Shown here one piece after another: positions 8,134 to 8,523 of a stretch of 8,523 nt of DNA. Both the position numbers and the translations under genes were made by a program. The notes under the pieces were generated by a model, which saw only the letters and a list, made by a program, of their open reading frames with translations, did not search any database and was not told where the DNA came from. Origin of the DNA: Chloroflexota bacterium (GTDB taxonomy: Bacteria; Chloroflexota; Anaerolineae; Promineifilales; Promineifilaceae). How positions within the stretch are numbered: position 1 is the stretch's first letter; each line of letters starts with the position of its first letter. The stretch covers positions 1 to 8,523 of the forward strand of contig QQUD01000195.1 in NCBI GenBank assembly GCA_008501785.1, given 5' to 3'.

Positions 8134-8349
8134 TCAATCAGATCGCAATGGTCGTAGTCCAGATGACGCAACATCATCCCCAATATCAAAACGAAACCGG
8201 CCATAGCGGTTAATGTGTTGGAATCGGATTGGGGAGAGATGGACAAGTTCAGAGTCCTCAATCGACTCGCCTTTACGAACCAACTCATCAATTGCCGCTT
8301 GCATGTAAACTGTATTCCACACCGTGATCGCATTGGACACCAAATTGGA
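8134..8349 (-). pseudogene. tnpA: Tn3-family transposase TnpA, C-terminal remnant
   Basis: The minus strand from 8349 to a TGA at 8136-8134 encodes about 71 residues matching the very end of Tn3-family transposases: NLVSNAITVWNTVYMQAAID, then LVHLSPIRFQHINRYGRFRF, ending LRPLRSD. The signatures NAIxxWNTVYM, LSPxxxxHIN and G-R/K-Y/F-x-F, and the short LRPLR tail, are typical of the family, and the stop lies two bases from the 38-bp terminal repeat. The full enzyme is about 1000 residues and catalyses replicative transposition with a D-D-E triad; the final Glu lies roughly 100 residues from the C-terminus, so all catalytic residues are missing from this piece. The frame is blocked by TAG at 8350-8352 and TGA at 8383-8385, and an ATG at 8343-8341 is not a plausible native start. 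It is therefore a nonsense- or frameshift-damaged copy, unless the stops are sequencing errors. No Tn3 subgroup can be assigned. Confidence 0.8.
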
Positions 8350-8523
8350 CTAGCGGGGGCATTTGAACAGAATGTTACGGTTTCAACCTGTAAAACACAG
8401 TCGATATGCTACGATTTGCCAGTTTTTTTGCGTAAACCCCTCGTCCGAATGTAGTAACTGAGACTTTTCGGCGTACCATATCCCAAATGAGCCGCAACAA
8501 TTCGGGTTTGAGGAATGCCTAAC

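Larger units (their letters stand above)
8094..8523 (-). mobile_element. Left end of a Tn3-family transposon (continues past the window)
   Basis: The 38-bp terminal repeat plus an adjacent transposase C-terminus on the minus strand define a Tn3-family element end. Only 430 bases are visible; resolvase, passenger genes and the other terminus, if present, lie outside. The part from 8350 to 8523 should contain more of the transposase. I could not find the expected Tn3 motifs there in any minus-strand frame: the transposase frame has stops at 8350-8352 (TAG) and 8383-8385 (TGA), while another minus frame is open over 8378-8518 without recognisable similarity. The element end is therefore probably decayed or rearranged. 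Its insertion site lies in or just after the tail-type gene fragment. Confidence 0.75.

Noticed and set aside
8423..8429. Run of seven T residues as a possible terminator
   Set aside because: No GC-rich hairpin precedes it and it lies within transposon sequence.
8215..8454. 79-codon plus-strand open frame near the right end
   Set aside because: It lies antisense to the recognisable Tn3 transposase C-terminus, which explains this DNA much better.
1..8523. CRISPR array, tRNA or rRNA genes
   Set aside because: No spaced direct repeats and no RNA-gene signatures were seen; almost all of the window is protein-coding or transposon sequence.

Overview
The window is dominated by one giant open reading frame on the + strand (3-7913, 2636 codons). 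It is followed, after a 3-base gap, by a short or broken gene whose first 31 codons carry an N-terminal signature I associate with phage-tail or tail-spike-like proteins (7917 onward). From 8094 to the right edge lies the end of a Tn3-family transposon: a 38-bp terminal inverted repeat, then the C-terminal tail of its transposase on the minus strand, reading toward that repeat.

Layout. Positions 3-7913: a very large, predominantly beta-looking, cysteine-poor protein with no visible signal peptide or membrane segment, which I cannot assign to a named family. 7904-7910: a Shine-Dalgarno-like purine run inside the end of that gene, serving the next ATG. 7917-8012: a 31-codon ORF; a shifted frame continues it plausibly to 8086. 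8094-8131: Tn3-type inverted repeat. 8134-8349 (minus): transposase C-terminus, with in-frame stops just upstream. 8350-8523: more of the transposon interior, in which I see no convincing intact gene.

A second layer of structure cuts across these genes. The 10-bp perfect palindrome AACGGCCGTT occurs five times in 8.5 kb (about 0.01 expected for a random 10-mer). Four copies lie inside the giant gene, all in the same codon phase (acg gcc gtt, Thr-Ala-Val); one lies between the broken small gene and the transposon. It recalls the highly iterated palindromes of cyanobacteria, but the word is different.

Organism. The composition is moderately AT-rich and gene starts use ATG with an AG-rich ribosome binding site, so this is bacterial (or a bacterial virus or provirus). 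The combination of a very large uncharacterised beta-rich protein, a tail-protein-type N-terminus and a Tn3-family element is compatible with an environmental filamentous or Chloroflexota-like bacterium, but that is a weak inference. The close spacing of the giant gene and the tail-type fragment suggests one transcription unit, possibly part of a phage-tail-like or contractile-injection-type locus or other surface assembly. This rests on one short motif and should be treated as a hypothesis.
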